This document shows, piece by piece, positions 16,459-24,628 of a stretch of DNA of 64,000 nucleotides. The first letter of the stretch is position 1. Every line of letters begins with the position of its first letter. The notes below the pieces were generated by a model, which was not told the origin of the DNA, did not search any database, and saw only the letters and a list, made by a program, of their open reading frames with translations. Source of the DNA: Amycolatopsis bullii (GTDB lineage: Bacteria; Actinomycetota; Actinomycetes; Mycobacteriales; Pseudonocardiaceae); the NCBI RefSeq assembly GCF_014654205.1, contig NZ_BNAW01000019.1, positions 81,488 through 145,487 on the forward strand, written 5' to 3'. The position numbers were made by a program, and so were the translations under genes.

Positions 16459-17118
16459 ATGGCCCGGGTGGACCGCGCCGCCGAAGGCCGGATCCAGGAG
16501 GACGGCGACGGCGTCGTCGAGGCACGCATCCTGGATGCCGCTGCTCACCTGATCGCCGAAGAGGGCTTCGGCAGGCTGAAGATCGGCGGTGTCTGCGCCC
16601 GCTCCGGCTACGCGCGGTCGGTGATCTTCCAGCACTTCGGCGACAAGGACGGGCTCGGGCGACGGCTCGTCGAGCACGCCGTCGAGGAGTTCACCGAGGT
16701 ATACAGCGAGGCCGTCGCGGCCCGGACCGGGGCGGCGACCGCGACCCCGATGGACATGCTGCGCGCGCTGCTGGACATCATCTTCGAGCTGATCCGCACG
16801 ATGCCGACGCTCAACCAGGCGTTCCTGGCCCTGTGGGGCGACGCGGCGGCGGAGTACTCGGCCCTGCGCGGCGCGCTGACCGAAGCCGACCGCCGGTTCC
16901 GGTTCGCCATCGCGCAGACCGTGGCCAGCGGGGTCGCGGACGGGTCGATCTCCGGTGTCCGCGACCCCGATTCGTACGCTTCGGCGCTGCTGGCCCAGCT
17001 GCGCGGGATCTCGATGCAGGCCCTGATCGACCCCGACGGCGTCGACCTGCGGGGGCTGCGCGCCGAGCTCGAGCGCAGCGTCGACCGGCTGTCCGCGGGG
17101 TTCCGCGGCGCGCTTTAA
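16459..17118 (+). CDS. TetR family transcriptional regulator
   Basis: 219 residues. The N-terminal HTH covers about residues 22-68: ILDAAAHLIAEEGFGRLKI, then the recognition region CARSGYARSVIFQHFGDKDGL, the TetR signature. The C-terminal domain (TetR_C) is helical and should bind a ligand and dimerise. Divergent from the FAD monooxygenase gene, it is the likely repressor of that gene. Its 3' end overlaps the end of the convergent YggT gene by four bases. Confidence 0.92.
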   Translation: MARVDRAAEGRIQEDGDGVVEARILDAAAHLIAEEGFGRLKIGGVCARSGYARSVIFQHFGDKDGLGRRLVEHAVEEFTEVYSEAVAARTGAATATPMDMLRALLDIIFELIRTMPTLNQAFLALWGDAAAEYSALRGALTEADRRFRFAIAQTVASGVADGSISGVRDPDSYASALLAQLRGISMQALIDPDGVDLRGLRAELERSVDRLSAGFRGAL

Positions 17119-17390
17119 AGCGCGTACACGATTCCCCGCAGCACGATCACGCCGACGAAGACCAGCGTGAAGGCCAGATCGAGCGAGAGCCCGCCGATCC
17201 GCACCGGCCGCACGACCCGCCGCACCGGCCCGATCACCGGCTCGGTCGCGGCGTAGGCCAGTCCGCGGGCGCGCCGCGCCCACGGCGGGGTGTTCGCCAC
17301 CACCGCGACCCAGTCCAGCACCATCCGCGCGACCAGCACCAGCAGGTACAGGCTCAGCAAGAAGCCGAGCAGTGTTCCCAGCGCACCCAT
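17115..17390 (-). CDS. YggT family membrane protein
   Basis: 91 residues with two hydrophobic segments (about residues 5-25 and 65-88). The central loop TPPWARRARGLAYAATEPVIGPVRRVVRP carries the YggT hallmark T-E-P-x-x-x-P-x-R. In actinobacteria this gene usually sits near ftsZ/sepF/divIVA; here it is isolated, so this may be a second copy. The molecular role is unknown, with proposed links to cell division and osmotic tolerance. Confidence 0.9.
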   Translation of the reverse strand: MGALGTLLGFLLSLYLLVLVARMVLDWVAVVANTPPWARRARGLAYAATEPVIGPVRRVVRPVRIGGLSLDLAFTLVFVGVIVLRGIVYAL

Positions 17391-17495
17391 GGTCCCTCCG
17401 TTCCTTCACCTGGAAGAACGCGTGGGCCGCGCCGGGAGTGCCGGGTCTGTCCGGTTCACAGCTTTTCGACAGGATCGGGTGACGCCGGTCACCGT

Positions 17496-17531
17496 GCGTG
17501 GTGGGCCGGCGGTCCGGCCGGCCCACCACGC
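17496..17531 (-). terminator. stem-loop terminator of the pectate lyase gene
   Basis: A perfect 15-bp inverted repeat (GCGTGGTGGGCCGGC at 17496-17510 with 17517-17531) and a 6-base loop, eight bases past the lyase stop codon. It has no clear T-run. Confidence 0.75.
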
Positions 17532-17538
17532 GGCCGGG

Positions 17539-18708
17539 TCAGCCGAAGGTGACCACCAGCCGGCCGTCGGAGGCGAAGGACCACTTCATCGTGCCGGCGT
17601 AGGACGAGCACCGTGACCCGTTCTTGCCGGTCCAGAACTGGTCCGAGCTGTCGACGTTGCCGACCGTCTTGTCGTTCGAGCCGCCACTGGCGAAGCGGCA
17701 CGAAGTGTCGTTGCGGAACACCGAAGTGCCGGTGTCGAAGGAGAAGTTGCGTTCGGCGTTGTCGATGCCGACGTTGTCCGAAACGGTCATCGACCCGGGA
17801 TTGCTGTTGTAGGTGAACCCGTGGTGACCGTTGCGGTAGGCGATGTCGCGCCGGACGATGTGGTTGACCGCGATCTTGTCGCCGCCGAGCTTGTAGCCGT
17901 TGCGGTCGCCGTTCTTGTTCACCGTGCCGTTGCTGAGGGTGCCGTTGGCGTAGGCGAGGGAGTCCTCGATGGTCACCGGGCCGATCGGGCCGGTGTCGGT
18001 CTTGGTGTAGAGGTCCCAGCCGTCGTCGATGTTGTGGTGGGAGACGTCGTACCGGAAGACGTTGCCGGGGCCCGCGGTGAGCTTCGCGGCGAACCCGTCG
18101 GCGTCCTCGCCGTCGGAGTCGGCGTTGTCGTGCGATTCGGAGCTGACGACGAGGTTGTTCGACGGCCACTGGTCCTTCGGCGTGCTCGAGGCGATCCGGG
18201 AGATCTGCAGCCCGGAATCGCGGTTGAACCGGGTGACGACGCGTTCGATGACGTTGTTGCTCCCGCCGACGAAGATCCCGTTGTCCCCGGCCCGTTCGAC
18301 GACGATGCCGGCGATGCGCCAGTACGAGCCGTTGACGGCGAGACCGCGGTTGGCCGGGTCTTCCTTCATGGCCGAGAAGTTCAGCACCGGCTGCTCGCCG
18401 GGGTAGGCGGACAGCGTCTTGCGCGCGCTGGAGGTGCCGTTGTTGCCCGGCGCGATGGTGACGGTCTGGCTGTAGGAATAGGTGCCGCCCCGGAGCGAGA
18501 TGGTGCCACCGGAATCGATCCGGGTGAGCGCCGCGGGCAGGGTGGTCGGGTCCGCCTGGGTGCCGGCGGCGGAGTCCTTGCCGTTGGGCGCCACGTAGAG
18601 GGTGGTGGCCGCGGCGGCGGCGGACGGCGGGGCCAGCGCGGCGATCGTGACCAGCGCGGCGCTCACAGCAAGCGCTTTCTTGTGGGCAATGCTTCCGTAC
18701 GAACCCAT
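17539..18708 (-). CDS. secreted right-handed beta-helix pectate lyase (PL9-like)
   Basis: 389 residues from the ATG at 18708, which has AAGGAGG upstream. The signal peptide is about residues 1-33. The mature protein opens TLYVAPNGKDSAAGTQADPTTLPAALTRI, the usual start of PL1/PL9 parallel beta-helix enzymes, followed by short repeated coils with N and D ladders (GIFVGGSNNVIERVVTRFNRDSGLQI; SHDNADSDGEDADGFAAKL, whose Asp cluster is a likely Ca2+ site as in PL9). Lys residues in GYKLGGDKIAVNH may supply the catalytic base. It should cleave pectate outside the cell. Two LacI-type palindromes lie upstream. Confidence 0.87.
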   Translation of the reverse strand: MGSYGSIAHKKALAVSAALVTIAALAPPSAAAAATTLYVAPNGKDSAAGTQADPTTLPAALTRIDSGGTISLRGGTYSYSQTVTIAPGNNGTSSARKTLSAYPGEQPVLNFSAMKEDPANRGLAVNGSYWRIAGIVVERAGDNGIFVGGSNNVIERVVTRFNRDSGLQISRIASSTPKDQWPSNNLVVSSESHDNADSDGEDADGFAAKLTAGPGNVFRYDVSHHNIDDGWDLYTKTDTGPIGPVTIEDSLAYANGTLSNGTVNKNGDRNGYKLGGDKIAVNHIVRRDIAYRNGHHGFTYNSNPGSMTVSDNVGIDNAERNFSFDTGTSVFRNDTSCRFASGGSNDKTVGNVDSSDQFWTGKNGSRCSSYAGTMKWSFASDGRLVVTFG

Positions 18709-18752
18709 TGCACGCCTCCTTGCGGGCGGGAAAGTGCCGGACACCGAAGGCC

Positions 18753-18766
18753 TGAGAGCGCTCCCA
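18753..18766. promoter_or_regulatory. LacI/CebR-type operator
   Basis: TGAGAGCGCTCCCA differs by one base from the TGGGAGCGCTCCCA box bound by CebR-like LacI repressors in actinomycetes. It lies 45 bases upstream of the pectate lyase start. Confidence 0.65.
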
Positions 18767-18842
18767 GTCGGAGCGGGCCTTCGGTGAGGCGACGGTAGCA
18801 CCGGGTGGCGGCGGCCCGAGTGGGCCAAGCGGGTCGTCTGTA

Positions 18843-18858
18843 CTGAAAACGCTTTCAG
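18843..18858. promoter_or_regulatory. second LacI-family (cre-like) operator
   Basis: CTGAAAACGCTTTCAG has 6-bp perfect arms around a central CG step, the layout of LacI/GalR-family sites. It lies 135 bases upstream of the pectate lyase start, 90 bases from the first box, so looping between two sites is possible. Confidence 0.55.
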
Positions 18859-19108
18859 AGCGCGCGAGGGCTGGGGGCGCGTGGGGGCCGGGCGCGCTGA
18901 CGCGACAATACAGCTGGGGGTCTCCTGTTTTGCCGCGCCAGCGCTGGTATCCCTAAGGGATGGCACAGCGCTCCGAATTCCGGGCCGTACTCCCGTGCTC
19001 GGTGCGTCCCGTTCATTGAAGCCCCGGTACCCGGTCCGTGCCTAGGGGCAACGGTCTCGAACGAGGCCGCCGATGGTTCCGCGTTCTCGCCGTCAATGCG
19101 ACTTGTGG

Positions 19109-19879
19109 CTATTTCCCGGTGTTCGAAAGGTGGCGTGCGGTCAGCGCCTGCGTGATCACGTCCAGGACGCGCGGGGCCTGCTCGTCGAGGTAGAAGTGGC
19201 CGCCGGGGTAGGTGTGCAGGGTGAATTCCGCCGTCGTGTGGCCGGCCCACGCCTGGGCCTCCGCCACGGTCGCCTTCCGGTCCGATTCGCCGACCAGCGC
19301 GTGGATCGGGCAGTGCAGCGGGGGACCCGGCTCGTAGCGGTAGGTTTCGGCGGCCCGGTAGTCGCTGCGCAGCGCGGGCAGCGCCGTCGCCAGCAGTTCC
19401 TCGTCGTCGAGCAGGTGCGTGTTCGCGCCGCTGAGCGACTTGATCTCGGCGACGAACTCGCGGTCGCCGAGCAGGTGGTACCGCTCGTCCCGGTGGCAGG
19501 ACGGCGCCCGGCGTCCCGAGGCGAACAGGGCCAGCGGGGTGACGCCCGCGCTCTCCAGCCGGAGCGCGACCTCGAACCCCAGCGTCGCGCCCATGCTGTG
19601 GCCGAAGATCGCCAGCGGGGTTCCGGTGTGGGGCCGCAGGGCTTCGGTCACCGCGTCGGCGAGCGCACCGATGCTCGGCACGCCGGGCTCGTGCCTGCGG
19701 TCCTGGCGCCCGGGGTACTGCACGGCGAGCACGCCGACCCGCGGCGCGAGCGCACGGGAAACCGGGAAGAAGTAGCTCGCCGAGCCGCCGGCGTGGGGCA
19801 GGCAGACCAGGTTGACCGGCACGTCGGGGATCGGGTGGTAGCGCCGGATCCACGGCTGCGCCTCCGCGTTGTCCGCCAC
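19109..19879 (-). CDS. type II thioesterase (PKS/NRPS editing)
   Basis: 256 residues from the GTG at 19879, chosen over the GTG at 19888 because the AGGAGA site then has a workable spacing. It is an alpha/beta hydrolase: VNLVCLPHAGGSASYFFP is the oxyanion region, Ser95 in FGHSMGATLGFE the nucleophile, and GGHFYLDE carries the catalytic His. VGVLAVQYPGRQDR is the family signature of TEII proteins, which clear mis-acylated carrier proteins in trans on assembly lines. It lies 5.6 kb before the first PKS gene and is the first gene on this side clearly linked to polyketide assembly. Confidence 0.9.
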   Translation of the reverse strand: MADNAEAQPWIRRYHPIPDVPVNLVCLPHAGGSASYFFPVSRALAPRVGVLAVQYPGRQDRRHEPGVPSIGALADAVTEALRPHTGTPLAIFGHSMGATLGFEVALRLESAGVTPLALFASGRRAPSCHRDERYHLLGDREFVAEIKSLSGANTHLLDDEELLATALPALRSDYRAAETYRYEPGPPLHCPIHALVGESDRKATVAEAQAWAGHTTAEFTLHTYPGGHFYLDEQAPRVLDVITQALTARHLSNTGK

Positions 19880-20101
19880 GGAAGTCACTCTCCTGCGTTG
19901 GGGTACGGGGGAATGTCCCGACCTTCCTGCGCGGCCGGGCGCACCGGCAACCCCGGGCCCGGACCGCGGGCGAAAACCCTAGTCTTTTGCGCTCGGCGGG
20001 AGATCTGCTCAGCGGGCGACTCCGGCGCGTGTTCCGGCGGTTACAGCGAGATCGTCCGGTTTGCTATCGTCGTGCCCAGTGATCACTGGGGGGTGGGCGG
20101 C

Positions 20102-21721
20102 ATGCCGGAAGGGCAGGGACAAACCGGGACCCGGGCCGGGGAAACCGCGGTGGAGCCGGCCGGAAACTCCGGTCCGGCCGATGCCGGGCCGGGCGACGGC
20201 TGGCGGCGGCTGAACCTCCGGATGCTCGGCGTGCACCTGAAATGGCTCGTGCCGCCCGCCGCCTCGCTGGGGGCGTACGCGTTGTGGACCGGCGGTGACC
20301 TCCAGGTCGCGTCGCTGTACAAGCTCGCGATGGTCAGCGTCGCCTTCGTCGCGGTCACCGGGTACGAGATGGTCCAGCTGCTCACCACCCGCTTCCGGCT
20401 GACCGGCGAGGTGTTCGAGCTGCGCAAGGGGCTGGTGCTGCGCAGGCACCGGTCGATCCGGCGCGAACGCGTGCGCCGGGTCGACCTGACCGCCGGGCCG
20501 GCGCAGCAGCTGTTCGCGCTCGTCGTCGTGCGCGTCGGTACGGGCAGCGGGTCGCACGGCAAAGACCACGAAGTGAAGCTCTCCGCGCTGGCGAAGCGAG
20601 ACGCGCTCGCCCTGCAGGCGGAGCTGCTCGCGGGCGCCGACGCGTCGGCGGAGAACTCCGCGCGCGGCACGGCCGAGGACGGCACGATCGCCGCACTGCG
20701 GTGGTCGTGGATCCGCTACGCGCCGCTCACCATGTGGGGCGGGCTGGCGATCGTCGGGATCGTCGCGCTCGCGACCCGGGTGGCGGACTGGTTCGGCCTG
20801 ACCCTCGACGGTGTTTTCGATTGGCTGGCCCGGTTCTTCCGGGAGGCTTCACCCGCGCAGGTGATCCTTTCGTTCGGCGGCGTCTTCGCCGTCCTCAGCG
20901 CGCTGAGCAGCCTGCTGCTGTTCTGCGAGCAGTGGTGGCGCTACCGGTTCGAGGTCGAGGGGCGCTACACCTACCGGGTCCGCCGCGGTCTGGTCACGAC
21001 CCGCCGGATCGCGATCGACCGGCGGCGCATCCGCGGGGTCGAGGTGACGCAACCGTTGCCGCTGCGGCTGTTCGGGGCCGGCCGGGTGGAGGTGATCGCG
21101 ACCGGCCTCGGCAGCTCGGACGACGACTACACGGGCATGCAGGTGGTCACCCCGGCCGTGCCGCGCGGGGAAGCCGACCGGATCGCGGGGGCGATCGCCG
21201 AACAGTCGCCGTCGCCGACGGCGACCACGCCGCTGCGTTCGCACCCGCGTGCCGCGCTGCGATGTCGGCTGCTCCGCTCGGTGGCGGCCGCGCTCGTGCC
21301 CGCGGTCGCGCTGGCGGTGCTCGGCTGGACCGTCGCACCCGACGTGCTGCCCGCCGCCGGGATCGTCGCGGTGGCCGGCGTGCTGATCGCGGTGCTGCTC
21401 GGCGTCGACGCCTACCGGGCCCTCGGCCACGAAGTCTCCGGCGACTACCTGGTCACCCGGTACGGGACGCTGCGGCGGCACACCGTGGCACTGCGCCGGG
21501 ACGGCGTGATCGGGTGGCGGATCTCCCGCTCGCCGGGCCAGCGCCTGGCCGGGCTGGTCACCGTCAGCGCCGTGACCGCGGCGGGCAAGGGCGGCGCGTA
21601 CCACGTGCGTGACGTCGGGTTCCCGGACGGCCTGGCGTTCGCCGGCGAGGCCGTCCCCGGGCTGCTGGCGCCCTTTGTGGTCGGTGAGCAGGCCCCCGAA
21701 CCCGAGCCGGAGGCCCGATGA
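20102..21721 (+). CDS. bPH_2 domain membrane protein (YdbT-like), first gene of a two-component operon
   Basis: 539 residues with three bPH_2 units separated by membrane helix pairs: RFRLTGEVFELRKGLVLRRHRSI near residue 97, YRFEVEGRYTYRVRRGLVTTRR near 283, and GDYLVTRYGTLRRHTVALRRDG near 450. It is a clear paralogue of the protein encoded at 9337-10920, sharing layout and motifs such as RVGTGSGSHGK / RIGTGRHSHGK. The stop overlaps the ATG of a histidine kinase gene (ATGA), so it is translated with a two-component system and may feed it a membrane signal. That link is inferred. Confidence 0.85.
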   Translation: MPEGQGQTGTRAGETAVEPAGNSGPADAGPGDGWRRLNLRMLGVHLKWLVPPAASLGAYALWTGGDLQVASLYKLAMVSVAFVAVTGYEMVQLLTTRFRLTGEVFELRKGLVLRRHRSIRRERVRRVDLTAGPAQQLFALVVVRVGTGSGSHGKDHEVKLSALAKRDALALQAELLAGADASAENSARGTAEDGTIAALRWSWIRYAPLTMWGGLAIVGIVALATRVADWFGLTLDGVFDWLARFFREASPAQVILSFGGVFAVLSALSSLLLFCEQWWRYRFEVEGRYTYRVRRGLVTTRRIAIDRRRIRGVEVTQPLPLRLFGAGRVEVIATGLGSSDDDYTGMQVVTPAVPRGEADRIAGAIAEQSPSPTATTPLRSHPRAALRCRLLRSVAAALVPAVALAVLGWTVAPDVLPAAGIVAVAGVLIAVLLGVDAYRALGHEVSGDYLVTRYGTLRRHTVALRRDGVIGWRISRSPGQRLAGLVTVSAVTAAGKGGAYHVRDVGFPDGLAFAGEAVPGLLAPFVVGEQAPEPEPEAR

Positions 21722-22968
21722 GCGCGGACCGGCCCGCCACGCGCGGACCCGAGTACCCGGCGATGCTGCCGGCGACCCTCGAGGCCACCGCCCATCCCGG
21801 CGGCGGCCGTGCGCGCCGCTCGCTGCGCGACTGGCTGACCGACGGCCTGTGCGTGCTGTTCGCCTTCGTGATGGGCGTGGTGTCGCTGTGGGTGCGGGAC
21901 CCGGACGCGGCCCCCTCGATCTCGGTGACGCTCAGCCTGACGGTCTCGGCCGCCGCCTGCCTCTCGCTGTGGTTCCGGCGGCGGTGGCCGGTGCAGCTGG
22001 CGTTCGTGCTCATGGTGCTGTCGGTCTGGTTCCCGCACGCGTCGGGGGCGAGCGCGATCGCGCTGTTCACCGTCGCCGTACACCGCAAGACGGCCACCGT
22101 GGTCCCGTTGCTCGTGCTGGGCGTGCTCTCGCCGCTCGTGCAGTTCCGGATCTACCGCCTGGAGCCGGACACGCCGCTGGTGTACTGGATGGCGGTCGGC
22201 ATCGCCGCGGCGCTCAGCGTGCTCGCCGTGGTGTGGGGGATGGGCGTGCGGGCGCGGCGGCAGCTCGTGGTGTCGCTGGCGGAACGGGCCGAGCGGGCCG
22301 AGGCCGAGCAGGAACTGCGCGTCAGCCAGGGCAGGCTGCGCGAGCGGGAGCGCATCGCCCGGGAGATGCACGACGTGCTGGCGCACCGGCTCTCGCTGCT
22401 GAGCATGCACGCGGGCGCGCTGGAGTTCCGGCCGGACGCCCCGCCGGAGGAGATCAGCCAGGCGGCCGGGGTCATCCGGGCCAGCGCGTACCAGGCGCTG
22501 GTCGACCTCCAGGGCGTCATCCACGTGCTGCGGGAGACGGAACCGGAAGAGGAGGGCCCGCAGCCGACCATGGCCGACGTGCCGTCGCTGGTCGAGGAGG
22601 CGCGCGCGGTCGGCACCGAGATCGAGTTCGACGACGCGATCACCGGCCTCGAGGGCGTTCCGGCGCTGCTGGGCCGGACCACCTACCGGATCGTGCAGGA
22701 GGGCCTGACGAACGCGCGCAAGCACGCGCCGGAGGCCGTCGTGCACCTGGCGATCCACGGGTCGCCGGAGGACGGGGTGGAGATCTCCATGCGCAACGCG
22801 CTGGCCGGGTCCGGCGCCCGTCCGAAGGGCGCGGCGCCGCTGCCGGGCTCCGGGGTGGGGCTGACCGGGCTGCGCGAACGGACCAGCCTCGCCGGCGGGC
22901 GCTTCGAGCACGGCCGCACCATGGCCGGGGAGTTCCGCATCCGGGCTTGGCTACCCTGGCCGTCATGA
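21718..22968 (+). CDS. NarL/DesK-type sensor histidine kinase
   Basis: 416 residues. About four to five membrane helices lie in residues 40-175, and a coiled coil (LAERAERAEAEQELRVSQGRL) leads into HisKA_3. His218 in RIAREMHDVLAHRLSLLS is the phospho-acceptor. The ATPase domain has the N-box RIVQEGLTNARKHAPEA and G-box GSGVGLTGLRERT. It has no large extracellular sensor domain, so it probably senses the membrane or a membrane partner, with the co-translated PH protein a candidate. It overlaps the response regulator start by four bases. Confidence 0.93.
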   Translation: MSADRPATRGPEYPAMLPATLEATAHPGGGRARRSLRDWLTDGLCVLFAFVMGVVSLWVRDPDAAPSISVTLSLTVSAAACLSLWFRRRWPVQLAFVLMVLSVWFPHASGASAIALFTVAVHRKTATVVPLLVLGVLSPLVQFRIYRLEPDTPLVYWMAVGIAAALSVLAVVWGMGVRARRQLVVSLAERAERAEAEQELRVSQGRLRERERIAREMHDVLAHRLSLLSMHAGALEFRPDAPPEEISQAAGVIRASAYQALVDLQGVIHVLRETEPEEEGPQPTMADVPSLVEEARAVGTEIEFDDAITGLEGVPALLGRTTYRIVQEGLTNARKHAPEAVVHLAIHGSPEDGVEISMRNALAGSGARPKGAAPLPGSGVGLTGLRERTSLAGGRFEHGRTMAGEFRIRAWLPWPS

Positions 22969-23657
22969 GCCAGCCGCAGAGCCCACCGGTCCGGGTGCTG
23001 ATCGTCGACGACGACCCGTTGGTCCGCAGCGGGTTGCGGACGATGCTCGGCGGCGTCGCCGACCTGGAGATCGTCGGCGAGGCCGCCGACGGCGGCGAAG
23101 TGCCCACCGCCGTCGAGAAAACCGCGCCCCACGTGGTCCTGATGGACATCCGCATGCCCGGGACGAACGGTCTCGTCGCCACCGAGCGCCTCCGCAAGGA
23201 GGATCCCGGGATCGAGGTCATCGTGCTGACCACCCTCGACAGCGACGACCACGTGCTGCGCGCGTTGCGGGCGGGGGCCGGCGGCTTCCTGCTCAAGCGC
23301 ACCCCGCCGGCGGAGATCGTGGACGCCATCCGGCGGGTCGCGGCCGGCGACCCGATCCTCTCGCCGAGCGTCATCCGGCAGCTCATCAACCACGTCACCG
23401 ACGACACCGAGTCGGCGGAATCCGCCCGGCAGCGGGCCGCGGCGACGGCACTGGCCGGACTGTCCCACCGCGAACGGCAGGTCGCGAACGCCATCGGCGA
23501 AGGGAAAACCAACGCGGAGATCGCCAAGGAGCTCTACATGAGCCTGCCGACGGTGAAGGCGCACGTCACGCGGCTGCTCGGCAAACTCGGGCTGAACAAC
23601 CGGGTGCAGATCGCGTTGCTCGCGCACGACGCCGGGCAACACCGACCAAAGTCGTAA
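22965..23657 (+). CDS. NarL/FixJ-type response regulator
   Basis: 230 residues. The receiver domain covers 1-125, with the acidic pair DDD at 15-17, phospho-acceptor Asp61 in VVLMDIRMPG, Thr in VIVLTTLDSDD and Lys in GFLLKRTPPAE. The C-terminal LuxR-type HTH (about 155-225) reads LSHREREVANAIGEGKTNAEI-like (here with Q for E), then LPTVKAHVTRLLGKLGLNNR. It is partner to the upstream kinase (ATGA overlap). Lying next to the PKS cluster it could control it, but such systems are also common in housekeeping cell-envelope roles. Confidence 0.93.
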   Translation: MSQPQSPPVRVLIVDDDPLVRSGLRTMLGGVADLEIVGEAADGGEVPTAVEKTAPHVVLMDIRMPGTNGLVATERLRKEDPGIEVIVLTTLDSDDHVLRALRAGAGGFLLKRTPPAEIVDAIRRVAAGDPILSPSVIRQLINHVTDDTESAESARQRAAATALAGLSHRERQVANAIGEGKTNAEIAKELYMSLPTVKAHVTRLLGKLGLNNRVQIALLAHDAGQHRPKS

Positions 23658-23744
23658 CCGGCCCGCGCACCCCTAGACCTTCGGCAGGTGGTGCTAGCCG
23701 ATCGTGGCCTGTACGAGCGGACGTAGCCGATCAAGACTGGGGCC

Positions 23745-24182
23745 ATGACCGAAGGCAACCCGAACAGCCTGCTCGCGAAGGATGAGTACTACGGCGCGAC
23801 CGCGGCCGACCTGCAAGCCATGGGCTTGGCGGACAAGGCCAAGGCCGCGATCAACCAGCGTGCGATCTTCCCCCACCGGGGTACGGCGATGCTCTACTCC
23901 GACCGGCTCGTCCTCGGCAGCTGGGACGACAACGGCGACGTCACGCTGTATCCACGCGAGGTCAGTGCGATCACGAACGAGTTCACCGAACTGTACGGCC
24001 GGTTCCTCGGCGGTGGCCTGAAGAAGGCCGGCGCTCCGGTGATCATCCGCCGCACCAGCGGCGAGGAGGCGTACCTGCTGCTCAACCACCGCTGGTTCAG
24101 CGAGCGCACCGACAACCAGCGGTGGTTCCGGTTGCTGACCGACTGGCTCAGCGCCGCGAACTCGCCCCAAACCGGCCGGTAA
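23745..24182 (+). CDS. conserved-type hypothetical protein
   Basis: 145 residues, no signal peptide or membrane helix. The central part alternates strands (RGTAMLYSDRLVLGSWDDNGDVTLYPREV, then APVIIRRTSGEEAYLLLNHRW) and resembles a single PH-like or GRAM-like beta-barrel, but I cannot assign it to a family. The C-terminus WFRLLTDWLSAAN is amphipathic. A stem-loop terminator follows 74 bases downstream. It stands alone between the two-component operon and the sugar ketoreductase gene. Confidence 0.65.
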   Translation: MTEGNPNSLLAKDEYYGATAADLQAMGLADKAKAAINQRAIFPHRGTAMLYSDRLVLGSWDDNGDVTLYPREVSAITNEFTELYGRFLGGGLKKAGAPVIIRRTSGEEAYLLLNHRWFSERTDNQRWFRLLTDWLSAANSPQTGR

Positions 24183-24628
24183 CCGCCAAGGACGTGCCGG
24201 GCACCTTCCGCCATGCCGCCGGCGGGCCACTTCGCCGGTGGTTGCCCGGCGTGGAACACGAGGAGGGACCGCCGATCCGGTGGTCCCTCCTCGTGCTGCG
24301 CCGCCTCGCCGGTCGCCCGCCCGTTTCCGGGCGGCCGCGCGGATTCCGATCGTCTAGTCATTCTCGTAGGTCTCTTTGACACGCAGCGCGAAGCCCCGTG
24401 AGACTCGGTCGGGTCACCGATCGAACGATGCGGCCGTGGCGTGGCGCGGGCATCGCGGATGCCGGTCCGGCACGGGCTCGTCGCCGCCGGTCGTGACGCC
24501 TGCCGCCGATGTCGGGACCACGTTGCCGCGAAGCGGTTTCGTGCCGCTTCCGCGAGAACCCGGGTGTCGGCGGAGTCACCCGCCCGCCCCGCCACCGCGT
24601 CGGGGCCACCGACGAAACGGAATGGCCT
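24183..24628. other. intergenic region with one terminator
   Basis: This 446-base gap before the sugar ketoreductase gene holds a 14-bp stem-loop (24257-24295). A TTGACA hexamer lies near 24375 but has no convincing -10 at the right spacing. Open frames here have no ribosome site or recognisable protein. I see nothing else. Confidence 0.5.
24257..24295 (+). terminator. stem-loop terminator
   Basis: CACGAGGAGGGACC (24257-24270) pairs perfectly with 24282-24295 across an 11-base loop, ending the transcription unit of the upstream hypothetical gene. Confidence 0.75.

Larger units (their letters stand above)
18709..19108. other. intergenic region with regulatory palindromes
   Basis: This 400-base gap separates the pectate lyase gene from the type II thioesterase, both on the minus strand. 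It holds two LacI-type operators (18753-18766 and 18843-18858), listed separately, and a 13-base palindrome ATCCCTAAGGGAT at 18949-18961. A short dyad TGCCTAGGGGCA follows near 19039. I see no coding sequence. The gap is a reasonable left boundary for the polyketide cluster. Confidence 0.6.

Noticed and set aside
18668..18682. Third LacI-like site (CAAGCGCTTTCTTG)
   Set aside because: It lies inside the signal-peptide coding sequence, where Lys-Ala-Leu codons produce it; no independent support.
22965..23657. The NarL-type response regulator as the pathway-specific activator of the cluster
   Set aside because: It is bound by ATGA overlaps to a kinase and a PH protein, an envelope-type system. 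The dyads in the cluster resemble PAS-LuxR sites, not NarL-type heptamers. A link is possible but unsupported.
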